DNA of 64,000 nucleotides from Strigamia acuminata (lineage: Eukaryota > Arthropoda > Chilopoda > Geophilomorpha > Linotaeniidae). The DNA is taken from contig OX442318.1 of NCBI GenBank assembly GCA_949358305.1, forward strand, positions 14,986,517-15,050,516, written 5' to 3'. The position numbers and the translations under genes are program-made. Under the pieces are notes generated by a model that saw only the letters and a program-made list of their open reading frames with translations, made no database searches and had not been told where the DNA came from. This document shows positions 10,948-23,008 of this stretch, piece after piece (position 1 is the stretch's first letter; each line of letters starts with the position of its first letter).

Positions 10948-13229
10948 TAATGATTTTCTGAAGAAACAGGTTTTTTTTTTGCAATTTTTTGAATATGTTG
11001 CTAAACTTTTTCTGCCGGCCCAACTCACTTAGGCAATTAGCGTGGTGGCCAAATACACTTGTGCCAAGCAGCACATATTCAAATTGACATAACTTTTGGC
11101 CCATTTAAGTTAAATGTTCATTTTTTTTTAAAAAATGAAGCCCAATGTTTGTTCTTTAAGTTACATGTATTTGTTTTGATTAGAAGCATTTTTTAGGGTT
11201 TGAATTTCATCATTTTATTTTTTTTAACATTAAGAAATAAATGGGTGTGGGTAGTAGCTGTATGATTTGAATTCTTGATGTTTACTGTTATTTGTTACTT
11301 GGAGATCATTTATATGAATTTTAATTCTTGTATTCAGAAGTAGCAGTTATTTTTGGAATCTGCTTGAGTTTGTAAGAACCAAACTACAGTAGCCTATTAT
11401 AAACAGTATGCCTTTTTCACACTTATTTGTACGGACTTTCAAGCCAGATAATAATTAGTTAAGGTTCATCTTTCATAGTTGCCATTGTTGTAGTAACGGA
11501 TGACCATTGTTTCTATATTGTTAATGTTGTTAAGTTTATGCAAATAGAAAACATTTCCAGGAATAACAGTGCCACAATAGAAAGCAATTCCCATCAAGAG
11601 TACAACAAGAAGTACAACAACAAGAGTACAACAAGAAGCACAACAAACAATCATACGAGTAGAAGTATTTCTACATAAAAATAAAAAGAACTCAATAAAT
11701 CACAAATAAATTGTAAAAATATGACATTATTGATTTACTTGCTGCACTGTCTACAGATAACTGTAGTAACCAATGAGAAATGTCATTACTTTTAGCCTGG
11801 ATACATAAATTAGTGTAAGTCATTAGGATAATAAAAAATGCACTGCTAAATAAACACCAATCTCCTCCGACAACAACACCAGTGCAGGTTAGATTGTTAC
11901 CAGTTGATAAGAACTGCATAACCAGTCTTGTCTTGGTGATGTACTTGCACAAAGCAAGTGATGACCTCAAGAGCATGTTGCATGTGCATCTTGAGGTTAC
12001 AACATTTCTTTTATTTTACCATCAATTCGCTCTTGAAAAAGCAGATAGAAGCAATTACCAGGGGCTGAAACTCTAGATAATGCCAACCAACATCAATGTG
12101 CCAAGGCTAACTAGGTGTTGCTGTAGTTACCAACATCTTGTGTAAGGAAGGGGTCGATCGAGGATAGATTTTGAGGGAGGACTCTACTTTGAGGGCCTTT
12201 TCGTATACACATACAGTACTTGTGTTAATTTGTGATACTTAGCATGGTCATCGCATGGTGTAGGAAGGGATAATGGTCTACCTCTGTTAGTTTGCTGATC
12301 CGCCACAATAGTGCTGCGATCCAGAGACAGATTATGACTGCATTGGAAGTGTATGCCAGTGAACAATCCTTTTTGATAAAATTAAGCATTAAAAACAAAA
12401 TTAAACATCATACAAATGCATATTCGGCTAAAGCAAGCATTTTGTCCTTTTTTGATATTTTAAAGCTATGAGAAATTTTATAATGATTGATGTTACGGTA
12501 TGCATTCTTTTCACAAAAAAATAAGTTTAGTAGTTTTAAAAATCACATTTAATTTTTATATTGCCATGAAAAGATAACCCATCCAAGTACTGACCCCACC
12601 CAATGCTGCTTAACTATGCTGTGTTCTAATGGAATAGGTGATCAGCACTTTGAACAGTCCTTCTTCCATATTCTTCCTATACCGTATTCATTTTGTTCGT
12701 CTCGGTGAGATGATTCCAGTTATGTATCGAAGTGGCTCTTTCTCTTCCCACTCATATTTCAGTAGAAATAGCCTGTGTGCTATTTTCCTTGAAATTTCAG
12801 AGAAACTGCATATTGTATGTGCGGTGCATTTGATTTCATCATGACCGAATCTCGAACTTCTGTTGATTTGCTGGAATATTCGCCAAAATGAACACAACAA
12901 TATTTCACGTAATATCAAAATTCGAAATTTTTGCCTTTTTGGAGCCTTCTTCAACTGACTGGGAAATCGCAAATGAAGGTTACAATGTGTCGGCAAAGGC
13001 AGTGGAAGCGAATGTAAAACTTACCAGACGTGTCGGTGCACACACTTTGAGGCATACACACGTACGCCAGTGCAATTCAGTGAGGAAAGCGAATTGAAAA
13101 GAGGTGTTATGGTCTTCTGCCATCTAGTGGTAGAAAGGGGCATTGACTAATATGTTTTTATAACCGTCACAAGTTGCCGTTCCAGTAGTGTTCGTCAAAG
13201 GTTGGCCATAGAACACCATTTAAAAAAAA
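10948..13229. other. Gene-free stretch
   Basis: There is a short array of caagaagtacaac-like units at about 11600-11650. Open frames around 12638-13097 show no recognisable family or splice-supported structure. Confidence 0.45.
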
Positions 13230-13306
13230 ATTTGATATAACAAACTTTCGTTATAATGAACTGATTTTGCGTGTCTATTGCGATTTGTTATAACGAAGTT
13301 CTACTG
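13230..13306 (-). mobile_element. Terminus of a pogo/Tigger-like element
   Basis: Read on the minus strand it begins CAGTAGAACTTCGTTATAAC next to TA (13307-13308), a typical pogo/Tigger end. It is alignable with the opposite-oriented end at 63106 (both have gttataac, aatcgcaa, ttcatt and guanine-poor spacers). No transposase is in view. Confidence 0.6.
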
Positions 13307-14068
13307 TATTATAAAATTTACTATGTGACATAGAATGAGCTGAGGTCAACGATTTAATCAATGGTATGACTTGAAAATGCAAACCATGGCACGAACCAAC
13401 TTTTTCAGCTACGGTACAAATGCAAGCTAGGCATTTTGTTTAGTGCTGCAGTTTGGTCTGCAAAATTTGTTGATGACAGATGAGAGGTTATTGTAAAACG
13501 GCTAATGGCATAGAGGGAGTGGTGCAACAGCTGTTACGAAATTAATCTTTTCAATTTAATTTTGAACAATAAGGTTTGGAAAATTAACAACACATTTGCC
13601 CAACCCAAAATAATACGGAGTACTTGCTAAATGGAAAAACCAAACAGTTAATGAGATAACACTCCTTATTGTTTTCACTTTACTATTGCTACAGTGTCAG
13701 TTTGTATCATTGTCTTCTGTAGATTTTGCTCAAATTTTATATCCAGACTATGAATCCCTATGATCGTGTCTTAAAGATGTGTGCTTGTTTTAGTTTAGAT
13801 TATATCCACAGGATTTGCCTGTTTTAGCTGAGATTTCCATCGGATTTGGCTGTTTGAAATGGAATTTCCACAGAATATGACTGTTTAAAATGGAATTTCC
13901 ATGAGATTTAACTGTTTGAAATGGAATTTTCATGAGATTTAACTGTTTGAAATGCGATTTCCACTAAATTTGCCTATTTAATTCCACAGGGGCGTTCTAT
14001 GGAATTTTCTATAAAATTTTTTCTTTATATCTTTTAATCAGTCTCTTTAAAGGCTAGTTCACATGCAC
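13307..14068. other. Gene-free stretch with imperfect repeats
   Basis: Around 13800-13970 a unit of about 38 bases (tgtttgaaatggaatttcca-like) recurs several times, giving a decayed tandem array. No gene was seen. Confidence 0.5.
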
Positions 14069-14090
14069 GCGCTAACGCATGCGTTAGCGC
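14069..14090. repeat. 22-bp perfect palindrome
   Basis: An uninterrupted 22-base perfect palindrome centred on GCATGC. Half of it (gcgttagcgcatgc) recurs at 14186-14199 within a CG-rich island (14060-14215). This is probably part of a small foldback element; the boundaries are not clear. Confidence 0.75.
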
Positions 14091-14215
14091 ACCAAAGCTG
14101 CTTCGTGAACGTGCGTTGATGTGAACAAGTTTGCATCGCCAACGCGCGTTGGCCGAAGCAACATGCGATTTTGTGCAATTTTGTGCGTTAGCGCATGCAG
14201 CAACGCATTTCTGCA

Positions 14216-17200
14216 TTATAATTGCTGGAGGACCATTCCGGCATTATCACTTGTAGACTTACTTGGCCCTGCAGCATACTACAATCTAGGACAACTGATT
14301 GTAATCAATGGAATCAAATTATTGACACCCCAAATTTGTATTAAACCAAGTAAACCCTGTCCCTCTGTTCCTAAATAAAACACCAAAAAAAAATTAAATC
14401 GTAATCAATTTTTAGGAAATTTGTTGATTTTGTTATATTTTCGAAATGGCGTCATGGTCAATCGTCTTCGTCAAGCTAATTCAAAAGTAACAGCTTGGCG
14501 CACTCTTTACAGTCAGGTCCGGTATCACACGAAGAATTAAGAAATTAATTTGCAATTAAAAAAATAATAATTTATGACATGAGATTCCTAAATTCGCAAT
14601 TATTTATACCGGAACATTTTTATACCGTCGGCCGCATTCGATTACCCAATGGCGGCCGAAATGTCCTGATTTTTGCGTTCAAAAATACACCGGAACAATT
14701 TTAAACAATCGGCCGCAAAATTACGGAAATAAGGTCATATGACGTCATTTTCGTAATTTTCATGGAATGGACAGCTAAAAGTGTACTAAAACCGGTTTTT
14801 TAATTCAACCGGAGGTCGGAGAAGTACGAAAACACCTTAGAATACTAATATAGGTATGCTGAGTTTATTGCAGTTGTCCGTTTGGCTCTAGCTGCTATAG
14901 TTTTTGCGAAATTGATGACGACGGACGGACAGACAGACAGACAGACGGACATGACCGTTTCAATAGACTTTCTAAACATCAGGTTTAGAAGTCTAAAACA
15001 TCTAATTGATTTAATTTTACACATTTTTTGCACACTTTTTTAAATTTATTTTCACACTTTGTATGAATTTTCAGACTTTTCTTTAATTTATTGGCACACT
15101 TACATTTCCATCGCTGGTGTGGCCTTTAGATGGACGACCTCGTTTGCGTTTCTGGACAATTGGGATATTTTTCGCCTTGGGTGGCACAATTAAAAACTTT
15201 TCTTTTTACGGCAACTCCAAGAATATGTTTGCACACACATATCTTTGAGAATATTGAGCAAGTACAAGTGCCTTCAACCTACATCTTCAGTTATTGTAAC
15301 AAGCTACAGGCGATTGCAAGACTGCCTGTGTGTATTCAACCGACACCAATTACTAAGTTGGGTCTGCATTGCTAATTGTTGTTGTGGAATGGGAATACAG
15401 CACGTGCTACATACATATATAGTAGACATTTTCTACTCAAAATGTCTTCTCAAAATGGTTAAAACGTCATACAAACGTGACAAAAAAGTGTTCTAAACGT
15501 ATAAAAAATGTTTAAAACAAGAAAACAATTAGTGTGATGACTTAACAATAATGGGGGGTGGACTAATTTATTTTAGTGGAAAAATAAATATGTTGAAAAA
15601 TAAATAATTTAGGTTTTTTAAAAATAGAATTGGGATGACAATAAATACATCCCAATGAAGTAGACCTGAAACTCTGCGCTCTATTGTTTAACACAACTCA
15701 AACAATTTCAGTACCGGAAAAAGGCTTACAAGTAAACAAAATGGAAATAAATAAACTAGACAAAAATGGTTTTAAAACAAGTATAATTTATTGATACCGG
15801 ACATATTCATGAGTGTGAAATATTCAGATCAATACGATATAAAATGAAGTTAAACATAAACTACGGTATGCTGACATTTGGCCAATTTATAAAAATATTA
15901 AACTATACAATAGGTTGGCCAAAGCCGTAAAATAGTATACATGACTTGACGTTGATCCAATCCTAGGTCCGCGTAAGATGTCGTTTGAGCGGGTCTGGCT
16001 GCGTCTTGAGTCCATATCACGATCGGCATTGGTCTATGCACTTAGTAAATGCAGTTATGGTTGTGTGGAAGTGTGTTGAGGTATTTGTAGATGGTGCAGG
16101 TGTGTAGAACAGCGTGCCTTGCTTTCGCTCGCAACATGACATCATGCACACTCACATTGCTGTATCACGTAATAATGGGTGCGTATCGATGCCGAAATGA
16201 TGAGCCAAGATGTTTAATGTGGCACATATAAAGATACAGTGCACCACAAAATAAATAATATGTTTAATTAAAAGGAAATTATACATGTGGTCCTAGTGTG
16301 GACATGGACATGGAGGCAGCCATGTTAACAGCATGGATGAGAAGAGAAGAGTGTGTAACAGAGAACTATAGTGGCAACTATTGTCACTAGGTAAATACAG
16401 ACGGCATGGTGCTGCATGTATACAGGCAAAAGCACTACGGTACAGTATCATGCAGGCCAAACAAAGATGCCTAAAAAGGAAAACAACAATAATAAATACA
16501 AACTGTGTGTTGCGAAGATGTTGTGTCTGCCGACGTTTGATGTTCACAGTCAGACACAGGATGACAAACCCATTTATTTTAAACAAATTAAACTCGATTA
16601 TTTAAGCTGAATACTTGTACAGTTAAACAATCAACACGGGACTTACAAATTTAAATCATTACACGGAACCAATCCGAACAGTAAACTAAACTCAGTTTAC
16701 TCACGATCTCAAACGATCCTGCTCTTTATTAAACGTCAGTTTTCACAATGGCATTTGGCTTGCCAACATTTAAAGTCAGAACGTCGATGTCCCGTACCCT
16801 CACATGATATGCACTTCTTCTGGTTGCATCGTTGATGCAGGCCCAATGGCTTTTGCTGTCCTGTGGTGCCTCTCAAGTGCGGATGACCAGTCCGACCATT
16901 CGCTTCATGTGGGGCAGTTAGATGGCTCTTTGCTCCACTTGACCATTCACGACATTTGAGTTTGACGAGTCACTGGCTAGGATTGCATCCTAAGTTGAAT
17001 CGTTAATTATTGGATTTGGGTTGATAACTGTCGTTCTCAAAACGTTTTCCACTTCACCAGTATCATGGGGATGAACTTCAGCATGTGTAACTATCAAATT
17101 TGATAGGACAGATTTCGATGAAAGTATTTTTAAAGGCTTTTATTTAACTTACCTTGAATGTTTGTCTGTCTGTCTGTGTGTTTCAACTTCCGGTTTGTCT

Positions 17201-17231
17201 AATTTTGGGTGTTTTTTCCAAAAATCAATTC
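14216..17231. other. Gene-free stretch
   Basis: Contains a GACA-type microsatellite (about 14922-14952) and a GTCT run (about 17162-17180). No domain or RNA gene was recognised. Confidence 0.5.
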
Positions 17232-17410
17232 AGCGTAACAAAAAATTAAAATTTGAGCTTCGTAGCGCCCTAGAACAGGTCATTCCACACATTATGAAAA
17301 AAAGAAATAAAAAAAAGACTCATTTTTCAGAGCTGTGGACTGGAAATACGAATGCTGAAAACTCTGATTTACGGCAAACTGTAGCATACCGGAGCGCCAC
17401 CTGGCGGAAC
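17232..17410. repeat. Dispersed repeat, copy 2
   Basis: Same family and orientation as 4168-4330 (shared acaaaaaattaaaatttg, ctagaacaggtcattcca and actggaaa blocks). Confidence 0.65.
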
Positions 17411-17719
17411 CCGTGTTCTTTAATGTTCGCCCGATACGAATTTTGATGTTTTCGGCACCAAAAAATGATTTAAAAATTCTGAAACCACGCTCATTTGATT
17501 GGAAATTGCATTCTGCAAAAGCCTGTATGTTTCTTTTTTCGATTCGGTAAAAAAAAAATACGTTTTTTTACGATCGTAGCCGGCTACCGCATGGTCAATT
17601 TAGTAAGAAATTTGAATTTAGCCATAAAAACAAAAAATATGAAAAATGAACGGTTTAAAAAATTAGAAATATGTTTCCTGTGCAGAATTTGCCGCTCTTT
17701 CAAATGGTGCTGATAACTT

Positions 17720-18392
17720 TGTCACGATTAATTCTGTTGGTATAATTAATTCTAAACAATATCGCGCAAAAACTAATTCGCGCAATAGTAATGGGCAAAG
17801 TTCGTAGATTTCCCTAAACCTTGTTTCCTTCAAATGTGGACATCCAGAAACTCAGGAAACCTAATACTCGCGTTTGACTAACATAATTTATATTGGACAG
17901 TTCCTTGCTTACGACGGGTATTTGTAGGCGTAAAAGAATGAAAGCGCGATGACATTACCTAGAGTGGAAAGGGGATATCATCGGGCAGTGATAATATAAA
18001 AGATGTCGGCTTAGAAAATAGCGCAATAGGGTTAGATGTAGTGGCGCTTGTTGAAGGCGCAAATAATAGAGGACTAAATCTAGATGTTACTAAAGGAGAA
18101 TGGTGTTATCCAGTAGAGAGCATAAGAAGAAGTGATTAAACTTAGGATGATTGGAAAGAAGAAAACTCAGTCATGTGACTGGTCAGATCAATTAGAGAAG
18201 GGGGTGGAAAGGTGAAAATAGGAGTTCAATTGTTAAGAATAATGATATGCGCATCATCCAGATTGCGCATTCATTAAATGAAGATGAGTAAGTGAGATGA
18301 ATCATCACAAGTGAGAGAAACAAGAAAATATTATAAGAAATAAGATCGGGTTATTCTAAAATAAAAATAGGCGGGTAGACGTGCCCGTGACA
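17720..18392 (-). repeat. 3' LTR of element A
   Basis: 673 bp, matching 31402-32074 except at two sites. It sits next to the polypurine tract at its inner edge, which makes it the 3' LTR for a minus-strand element. Confidence 0.95.
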
Positions 18393-18405
18393 TCCCCCTC
18401 CCCTT
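18393..18405 (-). other. Polypurine tract of element A
   Basis: On the minus strand an AAGGGGAGGGGGA run abuts the 3' LTR. This is the expected plus-strand DNA priming site. Confidence 0.85.
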
Positions 18406-19732
18406 AAACCTTTATTATAGTTGTTGAAATAAAGGCAAAGAGAGAGAGACTCACTCAAAACAATACAATAATAAATACAATCTTGGTTAAATATGTGAAA
18501 TAAATGTCTAGATTAACATACTCTTGATTAAATAAGATCTTGACTAAATATGATGATTATGAGAATTAAGGGTCGTCACCAGATAAATAATAATAACAAA
18601 AATTAACTCATCAGGAAGCTTGAGAATAAATCTACCGACCGACTTGTAAATGAAAATTATAAATCAATAAGGTTAGGAATAATAATAAACAAACATTTTC
18701 AAATAAATCGTATAAAACTCATCGAATAAAGATTAAACAATTTTGATATAGACGAAGACAAGACTAACTAAACACGCGACACTCACAGGGGGGACGTGGA
18801 CTAAATTTTTTAGGTTAGGACGGACTCGAGGCTATACACTTTCAATTTAAGTCATCACAATAAAATATTTTACCCATTTGCTTTGTAAAACGAAGCAATA
18901 AATTTCTACGCGAATAAATTTTTAAACACGAAAAATAATACAAATGAAGAATGTCACAAGAGAGTTTATCTTACGAACAGGGGGTTTTATTCGGATTGGA
19001 TACCTTTTTTTAGGAACATGGCGCAAATGAATGCGCAAAACAAAACAAGGTAAGGGATACCATACATGTATGTAGACTTAACATCAGGTAGGTATATAAG
19101 GAATGATAGGAGAAATAAACATAAAATATGAAAATTGCGCAATGTTGGCGCGATAAACAAAAAATATAAATATGACACTATTTGGAATCATTAAAGGGAA
19201 ATAATAAAAATAGGGATTAAGGTATCCTCATGCACAACCGGACCGGTTGCCACGGGAAAATTATCACAGTTAGAAATATTAGGCATTATGAAAATTAAAT
19301 AAATACTAAATTTGAAGAATCACAATAATGTATCACTATCATGACTCATTCCAGTAATTCAAATGATAGAAAATTTAAATTAAACTTAATCATCTCAGTC
19401 TTGAGGGAATTTAAAAATTAGAATAATTTCTGGAATAAGTCAGGATTTAAATTCAAAAATATCACAGTATAATAAAATTATAATAATGAAAAATAATAAG
19501 AATAAAGGCACTTTAGACACTAAAAGTCACTAATTGTTCGGCTAACAGTCTGGTCTAAAACGTCAAAAATAAAATATAATTAAATGAAAACACTTCACTT
19601 TTTGGAGCACTTATCCAGCGGTGATGAAGATCAGATAAAATTGCGCAATAAATGTTTCCAGCAGTCTGTGGAATACTACACTTGTTGAAGAACATTTAAC
19701 ACAAAATGATGATGATGAGAAACACAAACACA
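18406..19732 (-). other. 3' non-coding region of element A
   Basis: About 1.3 kb, AT-rich, with no long frame. It holds TTGCGCAA-type motifs, including perfect ATTGCGCAAT at 19134-19143 and 19640-19649. Confidence 0.6.
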
Positions 19733-20110
19733 ACGGTCAGAACACAAAATCAGTTCCTCAACTCCGTAGAGAAATTTTAGGAGGGCGCTATAAGAAATTG
19801 ATGCTCTAGGACGTGTGAGATGAATTTTTATGATGAAATACTTCATTCGCATCCGTAATGGTGGCGAGAAACAAAACCAGTTCCGCAACTCCGTAGAGAA
19901 ATTTTAGGCGGGCGCTATAAGGAGTTGTTCTCGGGACACTTGAACGAATAGCTGAGATGAAATACTTTTAATTTCCGGCTCATATGTGAGGATGAGAATA
20001 AGACCAGTTCCGTAACTCAGATGAGAAATTTTACACGGGCGCTGTAAGGAAGTATTCTCACATCGTCTGATGAGCAGAAATAATGAAAGACACTGTTGGT
20101 GGTGATTTGT
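19733..20110 (-). repeat. Three 127-bp tandem repeats in element A
   Basis: Three imperfect units carry a cagttcc(n)caact block starting at 19751, 19878 and 20005, an exact 127-bp period. Each also has agaaatttta and gggcgct(a/g)taag blocks. They lie between ORF3 and the 3' LTR. The role is unknown; arrays outside the coding region of retroelements can be protein-binding (for example insulator) sites, but that is inference. Confidence 0.85.
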
Positions 20111-20221
20111 TGGTTTAATTGCGCAAAGAGAATGGTGGCGCAAAATAGGTGGTCCTACGGTTTTCCGAGTGATGTTGTTGTCACCGTAGAATATCTAATT
20201 TGAAGAAATTGTTATTGTTTA

Positions 20222-23008
20222 TTAAGAATTACCTGACAAGGTTCTACACGGGGCCGGCATCCGAAATGATTTTATCATGTTGAGAGCTACGTTAACCACA
20301 ACTCTCATGGCGTCCCGGTAGTTTGTGGCACCTTGCCTGTTAATTTCATTTTTGCAGTGATCTAAAAAGAGTTCTCCGTATCGGAGATACAGGGAATGGA
20401 GGAGGGGTTTGGCCTCTTCTGGTCTCATACGGAGGTCGGCAGACGCGAGGGATTGAAAAAGTTGGCGAACCGATGCAGCAGACATCCCAAACTGGAGACA
20501 TGGTCCATTGGCATTTGCGAAATTGCACTCGACCGCAGCTGGAGGCAAAAGGCTGGGGAGCAGCTCCAGGGTGATGCGAGGTGGCGTGTCATCCCAAATT
20601 TGCGATCCTTGGGCCGGCGGGATAGATGGTGCCGTCATCGGGTAGAATCCTGAATCCGTCATCAGATTGCGCAATTCTTGAAGGCGCAATTCATCCGACC
20701 GTCTCTTTTCTTCCTCTTTTTCTGCTTGCTCACGAGCTTCGCGTTCGGCTGCTTTGCGGTGAGCTTCTGCAACTCGGGTTTTTTCCAATTCGAATTCCGC
20801 GTCTCGTTCTTGGCGTCTCTTCTCCTCCATCATGTTGTGATAGTCCCTGGTATCCTGAATCTTGTAAAGATGGACGGAGATTTCTCGATGCAAAATCCAC
20901 ACGAGCATCTCGATTGCTGTCTCGGAATCGTATGTGCCACATTCGGACATTCGTTTTGCAACCTGGCGCGCGATGTGGGGCCGCCTGTCCATCATCTCCT
21001 TCTGGGTTAGGCGGAAGTCTCCCTGGTAAATGCTGAAATCCTCCACCATCATGAAGGTGATGAGCGCATTCCAGGCCTTCCATGGAATTTGGAAGCGAGT
21101 TTGGGACACTCCGGGTCCCTCAATGGAGATCTGAACCTCGTATTTTCGTAGAAATTCTTCAATGACCTCGAACGAGTTGACGGGTTTTTGGGTTACTCCA
21201 TATTTATCGAAAGCCAAATCGCAACGAGAAGCGACTTTTTTGAATGAGAGTCCAGTTCCGATGTTTGGAATTGCGCAATCGAGTCGAGACCGGTAAGATG
21301 ATGTGCTCGAAACGCTAGTCGAGGTTACGGGAATCTTGGCGGTGGCAGCCGTGGTGGTTGACATGTTAAAGTTGGCGCCGGACGTCGTTGTCGTAGTTAC
21401 ATTGCGCCCAGGAAATTGCGCATAAGTAATCGGCGTCACCGGCAAAGTTGGAACTTTTGAAAGTTTTGCCTGCTGACACGATGGAACTTCGGTTGCTGGT
21501 GCCATTGGTGAGATCGTGTACGTTTGTGAAAATACATCGGCCGAAGCAGCAGAGACGGTCAAAGCTGGAAAAAGATCAGCAGATAAATTAATATTTAAAT
21601 TGTCAATATCGGGGTTAGAAATTTGTAGACTCGGCGTTGACGCTGATGACGGTGCGTTCACGGCTGGTGTCAGTCTAGCGCTCATTAGCGGTCCGCGTGG
21701 CCGAGAAAAGTCAGTTTTGGCAGACGGAATGTCGATGTCGCGAATGTCAATCATCTTTCGTTCCAGTCTGCGCACATCACTTATTTTGGCGGTGGGAACA
21801 CTACCGCGAATTTCGTTTGTGATGTCCAGAATCGACGGGGTCACACTCATTGTGGATTGCACATCGAATTCCGGAAGTCTAGCGGCTGAGATAGATTGTT
21901 GAGAATCGTCCATGTTCTCTTTGCGCAATGTTTCTTGCGCAGAATCGTCTGTTAACACCGGTGATTCGGGAATAAACTGCAGTTGTGGCACTGGTCGTAG
22001 CGCCATTTCTGTTGGTGGAGTGGAGAATTCAACATTAGACACAGTGGAATTAGAGTACAAACTTTTGGTGTCCTCTTTGGTGGCAATGCTGAGTGTCGCC
22101 ATCTTCTCAGCTGCCTTGGCAATCGTCTCGGCCGAAGGTCTGGGCACGAATTGTTCCGTCTCCGTGTCGCGAGTTGGATCGTGGGGGAGCGCCGACGATG
22201 AGGTTGCCAAAGTGTTGCGCACCTTGATGGCGAGTTGCCGCTCTCGATTAGGATTTCGATTTATCGAGCATGGTGGCTTGCGTTGGTAAAAATATGGCAG
22301 CGCGGTGTCAGAGTTGTCGTCGATAGTGGCGAGGTCTCCCAGCGACTCTAATGCAATGCTGATCTGCTCTTGAAGACTCGCATCGGTCCCAGGGAAACTG
22401 TGGAAGAATTGGGGCAATGTTGGTTGTGCCTCGTCAACTTCCCGCTGCTCCTGGTCCATCGGGTCCAAACCGGCGATCTCGTCGGCGAGCAAATTTGGCA
22501 CTTGCGCAAATGTAACGCGCATTAACTCAGCTGTCGGGTAAATCCAACTCCTAGGCACGATTCTCGCCTGTCTTGCCTCTCGCTGGAGTCGATGCCAATA
22601 TTTAAAATGACCGGCGCGGAATCTTTGTACCATGGATGGTGTACCGTTTGGTGGCCGAAATTGTGGAAACTCCACCCCGATTAGGTAAACTTTGTCCTGC
22701 ACACGACGAAACAGGCACCAGCCATAAATCTGGCGCATCCACACACGATGAAATCCGCGTCGAAGATCACCCCGCCCGTCACACGCTCGGCAAGTCTTAT
22801 CCACGCCTGAAACAACTAATTCGTACCCGTATCCGGAACAAACCGGGCATATCTCAAAGTTCGGATAGCTGTGTTCACGGGGGTCGTTCGGATGCCAGCA
22901 TGGAAATTTGGGCGGCCCGACTGCGTGGAGTGGCGGTTCAGCAAAGTTCTTCGGGTAGGGTTCGCCCGGAAAATCCTCCTTGCAACGACACACATGTTTG
23001 TCGGCCAT
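20222..23008 (-). CDS. Element A ORF3: CXXCXGXG zinc-motif protein, not env-like
   Basis: 928 codons starting at an ATG with A at -3 and G at +4, about 740 bases after the pol stop. I do not recognise the protein. It has no signal peptide or transmembrane stretch, so it is not a typical envelope. Residues 54-61 (CPVCSGYG) and 73-80 (CRACDGRG) both fit CXXCXGXG, the DnaJ cysteine-rich motif; two copies would make one zinc site. A CRC pair lies at residues 7-9. The middle (about 220-560) is Ser/Thr-rich and probably disordered. A highly charged coiled-coil-like stretch spans about 710-776 (EEKRRQERDAEFELEK region), followed by an ordered C-terminus. It would need a subgenomic or spliced RNA, or internal initiation. 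Function is unknown; RNA or chaperone binding is speculation. Confidence 0.85.
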   Translation of the reverse strand: MADKHVCRCKEDFPGEPYPKNFAEPPLHAVGPPKFPCWHPNDPREHSYPNFEICPVCSGYGYELVVSGVDKTCRACDGRGDLRRGFHRVWMRQIYGWCLFRRVQDKVYLIGVEFPQFRPPNGTPSMVQRFRAGHFKYWHRLQREARQARIVPRSWIYPTAELMRVTFAQVPNLLADEIAGLDPMDQEQREVDEAQPTLPQFFHSFPGTDASLQEQISIALESLGDLATIDDNSDTALPYFYQRKPPCSINRNPNRERQLAIKVRNTLATSSSALPHDPTRDTETEQFVPRPSAETIAKAAEKMATLSIATKEDTKSLYSNSTVSNVEFSTPPTEMALRPVPQLQFIPESPVLTDDSAQETLRKENMDDSQQSISAARLPEFDVQSTMSVTPSILDITNEIRGSVPTAKISDVRRLERKMIDIRDIDIPSAKTDFSRPRGPLMSARLTPAVNAPSSASTPSLQISNPDIDNLNINLSADLFPALTVSAASADVFSQTYTISPMAPATEVPSCQQAKLSKVPTLPVTPITYAQFPGRNVTTTTTSGANFNMSTTTAATAKIPVTSTSVSSTSSYRSRLDCAIPNIGTGLSFKKVASRCDLAFDKYGVTQKPVNSFEVIEEFLRKYEVQISIEGPGVSQTRFQIPWKAWNALITFMMVEDFSIYQGDFRLTQKEMMDRRPHIARQVAKRMSECGTYDSETAIEMLVWILHREISVHLYKIQDTRDYHNMMEEKRRQERDAEFELEKTRVAEAHRKAAEREAREQAEKEEEKRRSDELRLQELRNLMTDSGFYPMTAPSIPPAQGSQIWDDTPPRITLELLPSLLPPAAVECNFANANGPCLQFGMSAASVRQLFQSLASADLRMRPEEAKPLLHSLYLRYGELFLDHCKNEINRQGATNYRDAMRVVVNVALNMIKSFRMPAPCRTLSGNS

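Noticed and set aside
12638-13097. Overlapping frames on both strands around 12.7-13.1 kb as host exons
   Set aside because: No recognised domain, no consistent splice sites and similar openness on both strands.
20222-23008. ORF3 of element A as an envelope gene
   Set aside because: It has the env position, but no signal peptide, transmembrane segment or furin-type site is visible. Its Cys motifs are CXXCXGXG and it has a cytosolic-looking coiled coil.
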